Assembly: GCA_900758475.1 (NCBI GenBank)
Contig: CAAERQ010000012.1
Coordinates: 1-37,627, forward strand
DNA: 37,627 nucleotides
DNA from: an uncultured Collinsella sp.
GTDB taxonomy: Bacteria > Actinomycetota > Coriobacteriia > Coriobacteriales > Coriobacteriaceae
Reading direction: 5' to 3'
The notes under the pieces are model-generated. The model searched no databases. It was given only the letters and a program-made list of their open reading frames with translations, and was not told the origin of the DNA. This document shows, piece by piece, positions 1 through 8,279 of the stretch; within the stretch, counting starts at the first letter, position 1, and each line of letters begins with the position of its first letter. Both the position numbers and the translations under genes were made by a program.

Positions 1-251
1 ATGAACGGCAGATCCCACGTTAATATTTCAGCCAACGTACGTCATGGCAATCCCCGGTAGGTCCCCGGGTGCCCCGCGGCGGGCTGGGTTATTTAGCTGA
101 ACGACTTTGCGTAGCAACCGGAGTGAAGATGAAAACACCGGGCCGCCGCAGAGCACCCACAGACCGCAGGGACGGGAGCAGCTATACTACTCTCAGTAGT
201 TAAGGGTCGCGGATTCGCCGCGTCACCGCTCTCAACAGGAGGTCTTTGTTT
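1..251 (+). promoter_or_regulatory. Upstream region of purE with a candidate -10 box
   Basis: No gene is supported here. A TATACT hexamer at 183-188 is a plausible -10 element, but no convincing -35 is visible about 17 bp upstream. A short hairpin (GCGG/CCGC) lies near 208-221, and AGGAGG at 237-242 is the purE ribosome binding site. I saw no recognisable purine or guanidine riboswitch core. The left edge may hold the end of an upstream transcription unit. Confidence 0.35.
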
Positions 252-716
252 ATGGCAGATCAGAAGCCGGTTGTCGGGATCATCATGGGCTCCAAGTCCG
301 ATCTGGGCGTTATGGAAGGTTGCACCGCCGAGCTCGAGGCACTGGGCGTGCCCTATGAGCTCGTGATTGCGAGCGCGCACCGCACGCCGGCGAAGGTCCA
401 TGAGTGGGCCTCGACTGCTGCCGACCGCGGTATCAAGGTGATTATCGCTGCTGCTGGCAAGGCTGCTCACCTGGGCGGTGTCGTGGCTGCATTTACGCCG
501 CTGCCGGTCATCGGTGTGCCTATGAAGACGAGCGATCTGGGTGGTATGGACTCGCTGCTGTCGATGGTGCAGATGCCTTCGGGCGTGCCCGTTGCCTGTG
601 TGGCCATCAACGGTGCCAAGAACGCTGCCATCTACGCCACGCAGATTCTGGGCGCATGCGACCCCGAGTACCGCAAGGTTATCGAGAAGATGAAGCAGGA
701 GATGGCTGACGCCTAA
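252..716 (+). CDS. purE: N5-carboxyaminoimidazole ribonucleotide mutase PurE (class I)
   Basis: Purine biosynthesis enzyme converting N5-CAIR to CAIR in the cytoplasm. The 154-residue protein has the usual class I length and motifs: GIIMGSKSD near the N-terminus, ASAHRTP around residue 40, and the glycine-rich AAGKAAHLGGVVA followed by TPLPVIGVP. I chose ATG 252 because AGGAGG (237-242) sits 9 nt upstream; the in-frame TTG at 246 is too close to it. No purK, the usual partner that makes N5-CAIR, lies nearby. Other pur genes (purF, purM, purN) follow a few kb downstream on the same strand but are not contiguous. Confidence 0.96.
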   Translation: MADQKPVVGIIMGSKSDLGVMEGCTAELEALGVPYELVIASAHRTPAKVHEWASTAADRGIKVIIAAAGKAAHLGGVVAAFTPLPVIGVPMKTSDLGGMDSLLSMVQMPSGVPVACVAINGAKNAAIYATQILGACDPEYRKVIEKMKQEMADA

Positions 717-752
717 GCGCTCTGCCAGTCCATTTGCAGCATAAGGAGAGCC

Positions 753-1751
753 ATGTCCGACTATCAGGGAAAGCGTTTTTCGGCTTCTCGGATTCCCGAT
801 CCAGCCAAGTCGGGAGCAGCCCGCGCGCCGCAGCAGGGTCGGACATCCTCTCCTCAGCAGCCGCGCACTCCGCACCCCGTGACGCCGGCAAAGCATCGCC
901 GTCAGGATACACCTGCTGCATATCGCCCTTCGTCATACAGTACGGCCAAGAAGTCACCTCGCTCTTCGGCGCATGCCGCGCCATCGAGCTATACCGAGCC
1001 GCCGCGCAAAAAGCGCCGCTCCGTCATTCCCATTCTGCTCATCATCATCGGCATTGGCCTGATCGTTGCCGCTGCCGCCATCTTTATCAACGCGCAGATT
1101 GGCTACAAGCAGGCGAGCGAGTCGTATCAAAAGATCGAAAAGCAATATGTGAGCGACAAGGACGCCAGCGACGTGCCGATTATCGACTTCAACGCGCTTG
1201 CCCAGACAAATCCCGAGGTTGTTGGTTGGATTTACACGCCCGGCACTAACATCAACTACCCCGTGGTGCAAACCAACAACAACTCCAAGTACCTCAACAC
1301 GCTGTTTGACGGTACGGCCAATGCCTCGGGAGCCATCTTCTTGGATAGCGACGACACCGCGCCGGGCATGGTGGATCAGCAGACCACGATTTACGGTCAT
1401 CATATGAATGACGGTTCGATGTTCAACGTGATTTCGGATACGACCGATCAAGCGACGTTCGACAGCATGGAATACGTGTACTACATCACGCGCGATGCGA
1501 CGTATAAGTTGCGCCCGCTGGCGACCAAGGTGGTCGAGGACACGTATGCCAAGGCGCGCACGCCCAACTTTGAGGGCGATGACGGACTGAAGAATTACCT
1601 GTCCGAGATGCTCGACGGTGCCTCTGCCGTGGCGAGTGATGCCACCGATCGTGCCGCTTCGGCAACCAAGGTCGTAACGCTTGTGACCTGCCGCTCGCTG
1701 TCATTTAGCAATACGCGCGCAGTCATGGTGCTCACGCCGGTCGAGGAATAA
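753..1751 (+). CDS. Class B sortase, membrane-anchored
   Basis: Transpeptidase that anchors surface proteins or pilins to the cell wall. Residues 1-90 are a basic, Pro/Ser/Gln-rich cytoplasmic tail, followed by one membrane helix (about 91-113) and an extracellular sortase domain. Class B features are the NPEVVGWIYTPGTNINYPVVQ region, catalytic His216 in TIYGHH, Cys313 in VTLVTC, and Arg322 in the last strand. All three catalytic residues are present, so it should be active. AGGAG lies just upstream of ATG 753. It follows purE by 36 nt and could be co-transcribed. No pilin or obvious substrate is adjacent. The LAATG-bearing surface protein at 15757-17715 is a candidate client, although class B enzymes often prefer NP(Q/K)TN signals. 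Confidence 0.93.
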   Translation: MSDYQGKRFSASRIPDPAKSGAARAPQQGRTSSPQQPRTPHPVTPAKHRRQDTPAAYRPSSYSTAKKSPRSSAHAAPSSYTEPPRKKRRSVIPILLIIIGIGLIVAAAAIFINAQIGYKQASESYQKIEKQYVSDKDASDVPIIDFNALAQTNPEVVGWIYTPGTNINYPVVQTNNNSKYLNTLFDGTANASGAIFLDSDDTAPGMVDQQTTIYGHHMNDGSMFNVISDTTDQATFDSMEYVYYITRDATYKLRPLATKVVEDTYAKARTPNFEGDDGLKNYLSEMLDGASAVASDATDRAASATKVVTLVTCRSLSFSNTRAVMVLTPVEE

Positions 1752-1820
1752 GTGGTTCGAGAGTAGCTAAAAGAGCCCCGTCCCAAATGAGCTACTCGAC
1801 GACAGTAAAAAGGAGAAATG

Positions 1821-2237
1821 ATGCTTGAAAGTGGCAAATCGATGCCTTCGGTTGATGCCTGGCTGCGCGAAGCCAAGGCCGATGTTTCGGCGGCTGATTG
1901 TGGGATGTACCTGACACACAATGGCGTGGTGCGTGCGACGCCTAAGTCCGAGGTGCGTGGGGTCGAGACAGATGGTGTGGCGCCTGGACATAAGGTGGGC
2001 GGCATGGTGTTTGGCTTCGATGCCGAAAAGGTGCAGGCTGCTATCGAGGCAACGCGCGCGATGCCGGGTATCGGCTATGTGCGCGTGTGGCTGGCGAGCG
2101 GCGAGCTTACCGTGGGCGACGACATCATGCTCGTACTCATTGGCGGAGACATTCGCCCGCATGTGGTCGACGCACTTCAGAAGCTTGTCGGCACCATCAA
2201 AAATGAGTGTGTGAGCGAGGTCGAGCGCGAGGCATAG
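1821..2237 (+). CDS. MoaE-like protein (molybdopterin synthase large-subunit family)
   Basis: MoaE proteins add sulfur to precursor Z in molybdenum cofactor synthesis together with MoaD. The match rests on the overall pattern: a GVVRATPKSEVRG segment, the GYVRVWLASGELTVGDDIMLV stretch resembling the MoaE 'hrvG.l.vge..v.v' region, and the C-terminal helix with LVGTIKNECVSE. The canonical PIWKKE end of MoaE is not recognisable, so catalytic competence is uncertain. Two consecutive ATG codons occur at 1818 and 1821; AGGAG at 1811-1815 is only 2 nt from the first, so I prefer 1821. No moaD, moaA or moaC is in the window. A bidirectional terminator follows. Confidence 0.6.
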   Translation: MLESGKSMPSVDAWLREAKADVSAADCGMYLTHNGVVRATPKSEVRGVETDGVAPGHKVGGMVFGFDAEKVQAAIEATRAMPGIGYVRVWLASGELTVGDDIMLVLIGGDIRPHVVDALQKLVGTIKNECVSEVEREA

Positions 2238-2269
2238 GACCTTGCGATCAATTCGAGTCCATCTACAGC

Positions 2270-2311
2270 AAAAGCCCACTGGCAGTTCAATCAGTCTGAC
2301 AGCGGGCTTTT
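2270..2311. terminator. Bidirectional terminator between convergent genes
   Basis: AAAAGCCC (2270-2277) pairs with GGGCTTTT (2304-2311). The A and T runs flank the stem on both strands, so the hairpin can end both the MoaE-like gene and the converging CmpB-family gene. Confidence 0.75.
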
Positions 2312-2344
2312 CTATGCGTTGGAAAATCTCGGCATTGCGTGGCG

Positions 2345-3574
2345 CTACACGCGCGTCGCATCCTTGGGGCTCATGGTCATGCTCTGGAAGCGGTTCTCCA
2401 TGTAGTCGTTATCGAAATACTTGCCGTAGAACTGCGCGACGGGAATATCCGGCTCCGTGCCGTTGACGCGCTGGTACCAGTAGTCGAGCGACTGCAGCGT
2501 CATGATGCCGTCGACCAGCATAATGACGGTAAAGATGACGGTAGCCGAGTAGCGACTCTTCCACGGAATCATGTTGATGAGCTTGAGCAGCCTCGGCAGC
2601 AGCAGCTTGATCCAGATAAGGCCACCCAGGCCCCACAGGCAGGCAAAGCCCGTGCAGGTGCGTCCGCCCGTAAGGACGGCGAGTGGGTCGGGCATGCCGA
2701 ACAGTTTCATGTGCGAGTAGCTCCACGACACCACGCCAAATGAGGTCTGCATAAACCAGCCTACAAACACCTCGAAAGCGCCGCCGATCAGGGCACTTAC
2801 CAGGAAAATGATCAGAGGATTCTTTTTATAGAAGCGGTTGAGCGCCATGGTCATGAGCACCGCGCCAAATCCGTAGATGGGGCTAAAGGGGCCAAATAGC
2901 ATACCGGCCCGGTCCTGATAGACGCCGGGATCGACGACGACCATATGCCAGACTTCCTCGAGAATGAGACCTAACACGCTGCAGACGAAGAATACCCAGA
3001 ACAGGTTGAAGTAGTTGAGCTTGATGTAGCCCTCGCCGGTTTCGTCGCGGCCGAGCATCCCCTCGGCGGCGGCATCGCGGTCGAGCATCTCTTGCAGACG
3101 GCGCTGCAGTTCGCGCTCCTGGCGTAGCGTGGGGTCGACGGTGGCCGACAGCGCAATGAGGATACCGAGCTGAATGGCGGGGCGCAGCAGGAAGGGTCCG
3201 ATACCCTGGAGCATCACGTCAACTAAAAGCTCCACGACGGTAAATGCGATGAGGACGTAAGACAGGCGGGCGGCATTGCGCCGCTGGTCCTTGATGAGGT
3301 CCAGGCCAAAGACGATCAAGATGATCGCGCTTGCCGCCGAGAGCATAATGCCGGCGACGATAAGGCCAACCGCGACCAGGGTGTTATCACCGAGCTTAGC
3401 GGCGGCGTTGCCGTTAATGAGTGCGGTGATGACCTGCCACATAAAGACGGCGACCGACGGGAGTGTGCCCACGCCGGACAGGATGCACAGGACGGCGTAC
3501 ACTTTAATGATGAGGGGAATCTTCTTGACCTCCGTGGCGCTGGGGACGCTGGGGTCGAGTTCGTTTCGATCCAT
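2345..3574 (-). CDS. CmpB-family (putative ABC transporter type IV) membrane protein
   Basis: A 409-residue integral membrane protein. After a short acidic N-terminus come about four hydrophobic segments (residues 22-165), a charged cytoplasmic linker with QERELQRRLQEMLDRD (likely coiled coil), then a second membrane block from about residue 190. That block has the features of PF06541 (ABC_trans_CmpB): NLFWVFFVCSVLGLILEE, GPFSPIYGFGAVL, and a GGAFEVFVGWFMQ-like segment. The family's biochemical role is unclear despite the name. It stands alone, converging on the MoaE-like gene, and has an AAAGG ribosome binding site upstream of ATG 3574. Confidence 0.75.
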   Translation of the reverse strand: MDRNELDPSVPSATEVKKIPLIIKVYAVLCILSGVGTLPSVAVFMWQVITALINGNAAAKLGDNTLVAVGLIVAGIMLSAASAIILIVFGLDLIKDQRRNAARLSYVLIAFTVVELLVDVMLQGIGPFLLRPAIQLGILIALSATVDPTLRQERELQRRLQEMLDRDAAAEGMLGRDETGEGYIKLNYFNLFWVFFVCSVLGLILEEVWHMVVVDPGVYQDRAGMLFGPFSPIYGFGAVLMTMALNRFYKKNPLIIFLVSALIGGAFEVFVGWFMQTSFGVVSWSYSHMKLFGMPDPLAVLTGGRTCTGFACLWGLGGLIWIKLLLPRLLKLINMIPWKSRYSATVIFTVIMLVDGIMTLQSLDYWYQRVNGTEPDIPVAQFYGKYFDNDYMENRFQSMTMSPKDATRV

Positions 3575-3859
3575 ACAGAACCTTTCTCGCTTTGTCCTAG
3601 GTTACTAGGATACGCCGCCGACCTGCTAAAAGACAGGACGAACGTCCCAATTGCAACTTTGCAATCCCCAACGGTGGACGCGGCGGCCATATGGGGGCGC
3701 GGGCGCTTGCACTGGGCAGACCAATAAAATGTTTGGCCGCAAAACGGATTATTAGCTCGGTGGGCTTTTAAAAAGCGCTGCTCATGCGCTGGGGAGCGCG
3801 TCGCGCCGTGCGTATAATAAGGCGGGTAACGCCAAAATACGAGGCTCTGAGGGGATGCC
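3575..3859 (+). promoter_or_regulatory. Divergent intergenic region with purF -10 candidate
   Basis: The region separates the leftward CmpB gene from rightward purF. TATAAT at 3813-3818 is a consensus -10, giving a leader of roughly 35 nt before ATG 3860; no strong -35 is visible at the expected spacing. AGGGG just upstream of the ATG is the likely ribosome binding site. No riboswitch-like fold was recognised. Confidence 0.5.
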
Positions 3860-5530
3860 ATGTCTCAAGAAACCATCCGCGCGGCCGAGCGCGCCGCGGG
3901 ACAGGTGAACGCCATGTCGACGTATGATCCGGACTCCGACCAGCTGCATGAGGAATGCGGCGTTTTTGGTGTGTGGGCGCCCGATCGTGACGTGGCTCGA
4001 CTGACGTACTTTGGCCTGCGTGCACTGCAGCACCGTGGCCAAGAATCGGCGGGAATCGCTGTTGGTGACGGCGGTACGGTTATGGTCCGCAAGGACCTGG
4101 GCCTGCTCGACCGCGTGTTCTCCAATGCCGACTTATCGACGCTCTCCGGTCAGCTGGCCGTGGGTCATGTGCGCTATGGCACCGCCGGCGCCAAGAGCTG
4201 GGAAGCCTCTCAGCCGCACCTCTCTACCATCAATAGCGTCATTATCGCGCTCGCGCACAACGGCACCCTCGTCAACACCGACGAGCTGCGCCGCCAGCTG
4301 ATCGAGCTGGGCGTGCCGTTCCTCTCCAACTCGGATTCCGAGGTCGCGACCAAACTCATCGGCTACTTTACTCAGCGTACAGGCCATCTGCGCGAGGGCA
4401 TTCGCAAGACCATGGAGCTCGTGCGTGGCGGCTACGCCATGACGCTCATCAACGAGCAGGCGCTCTACGCATTCCGCGATCCGCACGGCATTCGCCCGCT
4501 CGTGCTGGGCAAGCTGGTGGACGAGGGCCTGGACCAGGCCGATGCCGCATCCGTTTCGCAGCTGCCGTCGCAGGACGGTGCCGCGACGGTCGACGCCACC
4601 ACCCATGTCACCCGCGCCGGCGGCTGGGTCGTCGCATCCGAGACTTGTGCGCTCGACATTGTGGGCGCCGAGTACGTCCGCGACGTCCGTCCCGGTGAGA
4701 TTTTGCGCATCAGCGCCGAGGGCCTTGTGTCCGAGCAGGGCGTGCCTGCCGCCGAAGAGCCTGCTAACTGCATCTTTGAGCAGGTCTACTTCGCTCGCCC
4801 CGACTCCATCATGAACGGCAAGAGTGTCTACGCTTGCCGTTATGACATGGGTCGTCAGCTGGCACATGAGGAGCCCGTCGAGGCCGACCTGGTCATCGGC
4901 GTGCCCGACTCCGGCCTGCCGCCCGCGGAGGGGTATTCGCACGAGAGCGGTATTCCCTTTGGCGAGGGCCTCATCAAGAACCGTTACGTGGGCCGTACGT
5001 TTATCGAGCCTACGCAGGAGCTGCGTGCCATGGGCGTGCGTATGAAGCTCAACCCGCTGCGCGACAACATCGAAGGCAAGCGCCTAGTCGTCATCGACGA
5101 CTCCATCGTCCGCGGCACCACCATGGTGCAGCTCGTCAAGATGCTGCGCAACGCCGGCGCCAAGGAGATTCATATCCGCATCAACTCGCCCGAGGTCATC
5201 TGGCCGTGCTTCTACGGCATCGATACCGACGTGCAGTCGCAGCTCATCAGTGCCAACAAGACGGTCGATGAGATCTGCGAGTATATCGGCGCCGATTCGC
5301 TGGCCTTCCTTTCGGTCGAGGGCCTGCTGAAGGTCATGCCCGAGGGTGGCTACTGCGATGCGTGCTTTACCGGCCGCTACCCCGTGGCGATTCCTGAGAG
5401 CTTTGGCCGTGACAAGTTTATGGAGGGCTTTAAGCCCCGCAACCTGGACAAGCCACTGCACTTTGACGACGACGCCGTGGTCGAGAAATACGACGACCGC
5501 AGCTGGGAAGAGGAGCACGGCGAGGCCTAA
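3860..5530 (+). CDS. purF: Amidophosphoribosyltransferase PurF (Fe-S, propeptide type)
   Basis: First committed step of purine synthesis: PRPP plus glutamine to phosphoribosylamine. The glutaminase domain starts at the nucleophile Cys in EECGVFG (about residue 34), so the first ~33 residues would be a cleaved propeptide. RALQHRGQESAGIA and HNGTLVN are typical of the Ntn domain. The C-terminal PRTase domain carries the PRPP loop VVIDDSIVRGTT. Cysteines in NCIFEQVYFARPDS, WPCFYGIDTD and YCDACF match the four 4Fe-4S ligands of the Bacillus-type enzyme, implying oxygen sensitivity. Met19 (ATG 3914, preceded by ACAGGTG) is an alternative start. purM lies 157 nt downstream, beyond a repeat. Confidence 0.96.
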   Translation: MSQETIRAAERAAGQVNAMSTYDPDSDQLHEECGVFGVWAPDRDVARLTYFGLRALQHRGQESAGIAVGDGGTVMVRKDLGLLDRVFSNADLSTLSGQLAVGHVRYGTAGAKSWEASQPHLSTINSVIIALAHNGTLVNTDELRRQLIELGVPFLSNSDSEVATKLIGYFTQRTGHLREGIRKTMELVRGGYAMTLINEQALYAFRDPHGIRPLVLGKLVDEGLDQADAASVSQLPSQDGAATVDATTHVTRAGGWVVASETCALDIVGAEYVRDVRPGEILRISAEGLVSEQGVPAAEEPANCIFEQVYFARPDSIMNGKSVYACRYDMGRQLAHEEPVEADLVIGVPDSGLPPAEGYSHESGIPFGEGLIKNRYVGRTFIEPTQELRAMGVRMKLNPLRDNIEGKRLVVIDDSIVRGTTMVQLVKMLRNAGAKEIHIRINSPEVIWPCFYGIDTDVQSQLISANKTVDEICEYIGADSLAFLSVEGLLKVMPEGGYCDACFTGRYPVAIPESFGRDKFMEGFKPRNLDKPLHFDDDAVVEKYDDRSWEEEHGEA

Positions 5531-5542
5531 AACCTGCCATGT

Positions 5543-5572
5543 GGGGACAGGTTTATTTTGGTAGGTTTTACC
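5543..5572 (+). repeat. GGGGACAGG-family repeat, TTTATTTT type
   Basis: GGGGACAGGTTTATTTTGGT followed by AGGTTTTACCTG lies between purF and purM. Its left half is nearly identical to the inverted pair at 20534-20710. The end holds a small palindrome (AGGTTTTACCT). It belongs to the dispersed GGGGACAGG set described in the findings. Confidence 0.55.
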
Positions 5573-5687
5573 TGCTGTTTTGTTGATATGACGGCGCGTG
5601 CTGTTATGGCGCGCGCCGAAATGAATGCAACTATGAGCACCGTTTGGCGCCCGCGCGGCGCCACGGTAGTGGGAGAGGAAGGCTCAG

Positions 5688-6791
5688 ATGAGCGACAGCA
5701 AGCATGTGACGTACGAGGACGCCGGCGTCGATACCGCCGAGGGCGGCCGCGCCGTCGACGCTATTAAGCAGATGGTCAAGGACACCAGCCGCCCCGAGGT
5801 TATCGGCGGCATCGGTGGCTTTGGTGGCCTGTTCTCGGCTGCCGCGCTCAAGGATATGGAAGACCCGATCCTGATCAGCGGCACCGACGGCGTGGGCACC
5901 AAACTCGTGCTCGCCCAGATTATGGACCGTCACGAGACGGTGGGCCAGGACCTGGTCGCCATGTGCGTCAACGACATTTTGGCTTCGGGCGCCGAGCCGC
6001 TGTTCTTCCTGGACTACGTCGCCATCGGCCACATTGAGGCCGAGCACATGGCAAAGATCATCAAGGGCGTGGCCGACGGCTGCAAGCTCGCGGGCTGCGC
6101 GCTCGTGGGCGGCGAGATGGCCGAGCACCCGGGCGTCATGGCCCCCGTCGATTACGACCTCGCCGGCTTTACCGTGGGTGTTGTCGATCGTCCCAAGATG
6201 CTCGACCCCGCGAACGTTCGCCCCGGCGATGTGATCCTGGGCCTGCCCTCCACCGGTGTGCACTCCAACGGATACTCACTCGTACGCAAGGTCATCGGTG
6301 TCGACGGCATCAAGCCGGGTACGCCCGAGGCTGCCGCTAAGGCCGAGGAGCTGAGCCGTCCGCTCGAGGAGCTCGGCGGTGCTTCGCTGGCCGACGCCCT
6401 GCTGGCTCCCACGCGCATCTACGTCAAGCCGATTCTGGAGCTACTCCGCGGTGGTGCCAACGTGCACGCCATTGCCCACATCACCGGCGGCGGTATTACC
6501 GAGAACCTCAACCGCGCGCTTGCCGACGACGTCGATGCCGTGGTCACTCGCAACGGCGTCGAGATGGGCTGGGACGTTCCGCCCGTCATCACCTACGTGT
6601 CGCGCCAGGCCGAGCTCGCGCCCAACGAGGCATGCAAGACCTTCAACATGGGCGTCGGCCTGTGCCTGATTGTCGCCCCCGAGGACGAGGCTGCCGTGAC
6701 CGAGACATTGGTCGCGCTGGGCGAGAAGCCATTCCGCGTGGGCGAGTGCGTCGAGGGTTCCGGTAAGGTCGTGTACTCCGATGAGCGCTAA
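5688..6791 (+). CDS. purM: Phosphoribosylformylglycinamidine cyclo-ligase PurM (AIR synthetase)
   Basis: ATP-dependent ring closure of FGAM to AIR in purine synthesis. The 367-residue protein shows the family signatures: VTYEDAGVDTAEGGRAVD at the N-terminus, IGGFGGLF, the ISGTDGVGTKL nucleotide-binding segment, MCVNDILASGAEPLFFLDY, LVGGEMAEHPGV and the later GLPSTGVHSNGYSLVRK and HITGGGITEN motifs. GAGAGGAAGG precedes ATG 5688. The 3' end overlaps purN by 11 nt, indicating translational coupling. Confidence 0.97.
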   Translation: MSDSKHVTYEDAGVDTAEGGRAVDAIKQMVKDTSRPEVIGGIGGFGGLFSAAALKDMEDPILISGTDGVGTKLVLAQIMDRHETVGQDLVAMCVNDILASGAEPLFFLDYVAIGHIEAEHMAKIIKGVADGCKLAGCALVGGEMAEHPGVMAPVDYDLAGFTVGVVDRPKMLDPANVRPGDVILGLPSTGVHSNGYSLVRKVIGVDGIKPGTPEAAAKAEELSRPLEELGGASLADALLAPTRIYVKPILELLRGGANVHAIAHITGGGITENLNRALADDVDAVVTRNGVEMGWDVPPVITYVSRQAELAPNEACKTFNMGVGLCLIVAPEDEAAVTETLVALGEKPFRVGECVEGSGKVVYSDER

Positions 6792-7482
6792 CGAGCAGAT
6801 GGCTGCTGCCGAGGTCCTGGCCTGGGACCCGTATACCCGTCCGACCGGCACCGATACGGCCGAGCCGCTCAAGATCGGCGTGCTTATCAGCGGTTCGGGT
6901 ACCAACCTGCAGGCGCTGATCGACCTGATCGCCGTCGGCAAGCTCAACGCCTCGATTGAGCTTGTGGTGTCGAGCCGCCCTTCGGCCAAGGGTCTGCAGC
7001 GTGCCGAGCGTGCGGGTATCCAGACACTCACGCTGTCCAAAGATGTCTATGCCGACCCCATCGCGGCTGACGAGATCATCGCGCATGAGCTTCTCGAGCG
7101 CGGCTGCGAGTACGTGGTGATGGCCGGCTACATGCGCATGGTGCACACGCCGCTGCTGGCGGCGTTCCCCAACCGCGTGGTCAACCTGCATCCGGCACTG
7201 CTGCCGAGCTTTACCGGTGCCCATGCGATCGACGATGCGTTTGCGCGCGGCGTCAAGGTGACCGGCGTGACCGTGCACTTTGCCAACGAGATTTACGACA
7301 ACGGCCCCATCATCGCCCAGCGTGCGCTGGCTGTCGAGGAGGGCTGGGACGTCGACACGCTCGAGGAGCACATCCACGCGATCGAGCATGTGCTGTATCC
7401 CGAGGTCGTGCAGATGCTCGCCGACGGTCGCGTTCACGTGCTGGAGAGCGGCAAGGTCGCAATTGATGCGCCGCGCGGCTAG
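6781..7482 (+). CDS. purN: Phosphoribosylglycinamide formyltransferase PurN
   Basis: Transfers a formyl group from 10-formyl-THF to GAR. Residues ~31-45 hold the GAR-binding VLISGSGTNLQAL. The catalytic region NLHPALLPSFTGAHAIDDA supplies Asn and His, and GVTVHFANEIYDNGPIIAQ supplies the conserved Asp. A ~30-residue N-terminal extension relative to typical PurN precedes the first strand; this start is kept because ATG 6781 overlaps the end of purM, as expected for a coupled pair. A terminator follows at 7513. Confidence 0.96.
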   Translation: MSANEQMAAAEVLAWDPYTRPTGTDTAEPLKIGVLISGSGTNLQALIDLIAVGKLNASIELVVSSRPSAKGLQRAERAGIQTLTLSKDVYADPIAADEIIAHELLERGCEYVVMAGYMRMVHTPLLAAFPNRVVNLHPALLPSFTGAHAIDDAFARGVKVTGVTVHFANEIYDNGPIIAQRALAVEEGWDVDTLEEHIHAIEHVLYPEVVQMLADGRVHVLESGKVAIDAPRG

Positions 7483-7512
7483 TGGCGCACAGTACAATTT
7501 AGCCGAGTAGTC

Positions 7513-7557
7513 AGGGTGGTCATTGGCGCCAAGGCGCAAGTGGCCATCCTTTGTTTT
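7513..7557 (+). terminator. Terminator of purM-purN
   Basis: AGGGTGGTCA (7513-7522) pairs, with two G-U wobbles, with TGGCCATCCT (7541-7550). An inner GCGCC/GGCGC stem and a TTGTTTT tail complete it. Confidence 0.7.
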
Positions 7558-7563
7558 AGGTAA

Positions 7564-7613
7564 TCACCTGCGACGATCTTCAATGACTAGTCGTTAAAGA
7601 ACGTCGCAGGTGA
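7564..7613. repeat. 12-bp perfect inverted repeat upstream of the PTS IIA gene
   Basis: TCACCTGCGACG (7564-7575) is repeated inverted as CGTCGCAGGTGA (7602-7613) around a 26-nt loop. It ends 21 nt before the next start codon, and no T-run follows. It could be an operator, a leader hairpin or a small palindromic repeat. Confidence 0.6.
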
Positions 7614-7634
7614 CAAGGTGAGAGAGGTGGGCCC

Positions 7635-8099
7635 ATGGCGGATAACGAAGCATTGTTTACGCCTGAGCTGGTGTTTTTTGATTGGGAGTGTGCGACGCCG
7701 GGTGAGGTGTTTGCGCAACTCGAGGACGAGCTCGCTCCGCGTGGCTACATTGCGCCCGGTTGGCTCGACGCCGTTCGCACACGTGAGGATGCCTATCCCA
7801 CGGGCCTTGCCATGCCGGCGGCCAACATTGCCATCCCACATACCGATCCGGGATTTGTGGCCAAGCCCTATATCGCGGTGGTAAAGCCCGCCGCACCTGT
7901 GACGTTTAACGCTATGGCGGGCATGGGCGCCCCCGTGCCGGCGCAGATCATCGTCAATCTGGGTATTGCCGAGCCGGGCGGCCAGGTCGAGGCTCTGCAA
8001 GCGCTCATGAATATCTTTATGGATGCCGATGCCGCAGCCGATGTACTCGGCCAAACCACGCCGCAGGGCATGGTCGACGCCATCCGCCGCCACTTCTAA
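7635..8099 (+). CDS. PTS EIIA type-2 (fructose/galactitol family) domain protein
   Basis: A single phosphocarrier domain of the PTS_EIIA_2 fold, 154 residues. The phosphorylatable histidine is in NIAIPHTD (about residue 59), preceded by the typical YPTGLAMP. The C-terminal helix ALMNIFMDADAAADVL is also usual for GatA-like IIA proteins. No EIIB or EIIC gene is adjacent, so it either serves a permease elsewhere or has a regulatory role. AGAGGTGG precedes ATG 7635. A 12-bp inverted repeat sits directly upstream. Confidence 0.85.
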   Translation: MADNEALFTPELVFFDWECATPGEVFAQLEDELAPRGYIAPGWLDAVRTREDAYPTGLAMPAANIAIPHTDPGFVAKPYIAVVKPAAPVTFNAMAGMGAPVPAQIIVNLGIAEPGGQVEALQALMNIFMDADAAADVLGQTTPQGMVDAIRRHF

Positions 8100-8213
8100 G
8101 GCCGGCACTGGGGGACTGTCCCTAACCGCCGGCCTAAAAGGAACGTCCCTGACTGCCGGGTCTGTCCCCTTTGCACCAAAATGGTGCAGATTAACCTGTC
8201 CCCCATGCACCAG
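8099..8213 (+). repeat. Cluster of CTGTCCC palindromes between PTS IIA and foldase genes
   Basis: AGGCCGGC (8099-8106) pairs with GCCGGCCT (8128-8135) around a loop containing GGGACTGTCCC. Then come TGCACCA (8172-8178) and TGGTGCA (8182-8188), a 7-bp stem with an AAA loop. CTGTCCCCTTTGCACCA and CTGTCCCCCATGCACCA form a near-identical direct pair. It is probably a mosaic of GGGGACAG-family copies. Confidence 0.5.
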
Positions 8214-8279
8214 GTGTGTCGCGGGGGCTGCGTTGTGACACAATGGCGTTTGTTCGATTCGTGATGCGAAAGGCCAAAC

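Noticed and set aside
1..251. Purine or guanidine riboswitch upstream of purE
   Set aside because: No conserved core of these riboswitches could be recognised; only short GC hairpins are present.
8233..8243. TTGTGACACAA palindrome before the foldase gene as an operator
   Set aside because: An 11-nt near-palindrome is expected often by chance in this length, with no regulator or second site to support it.
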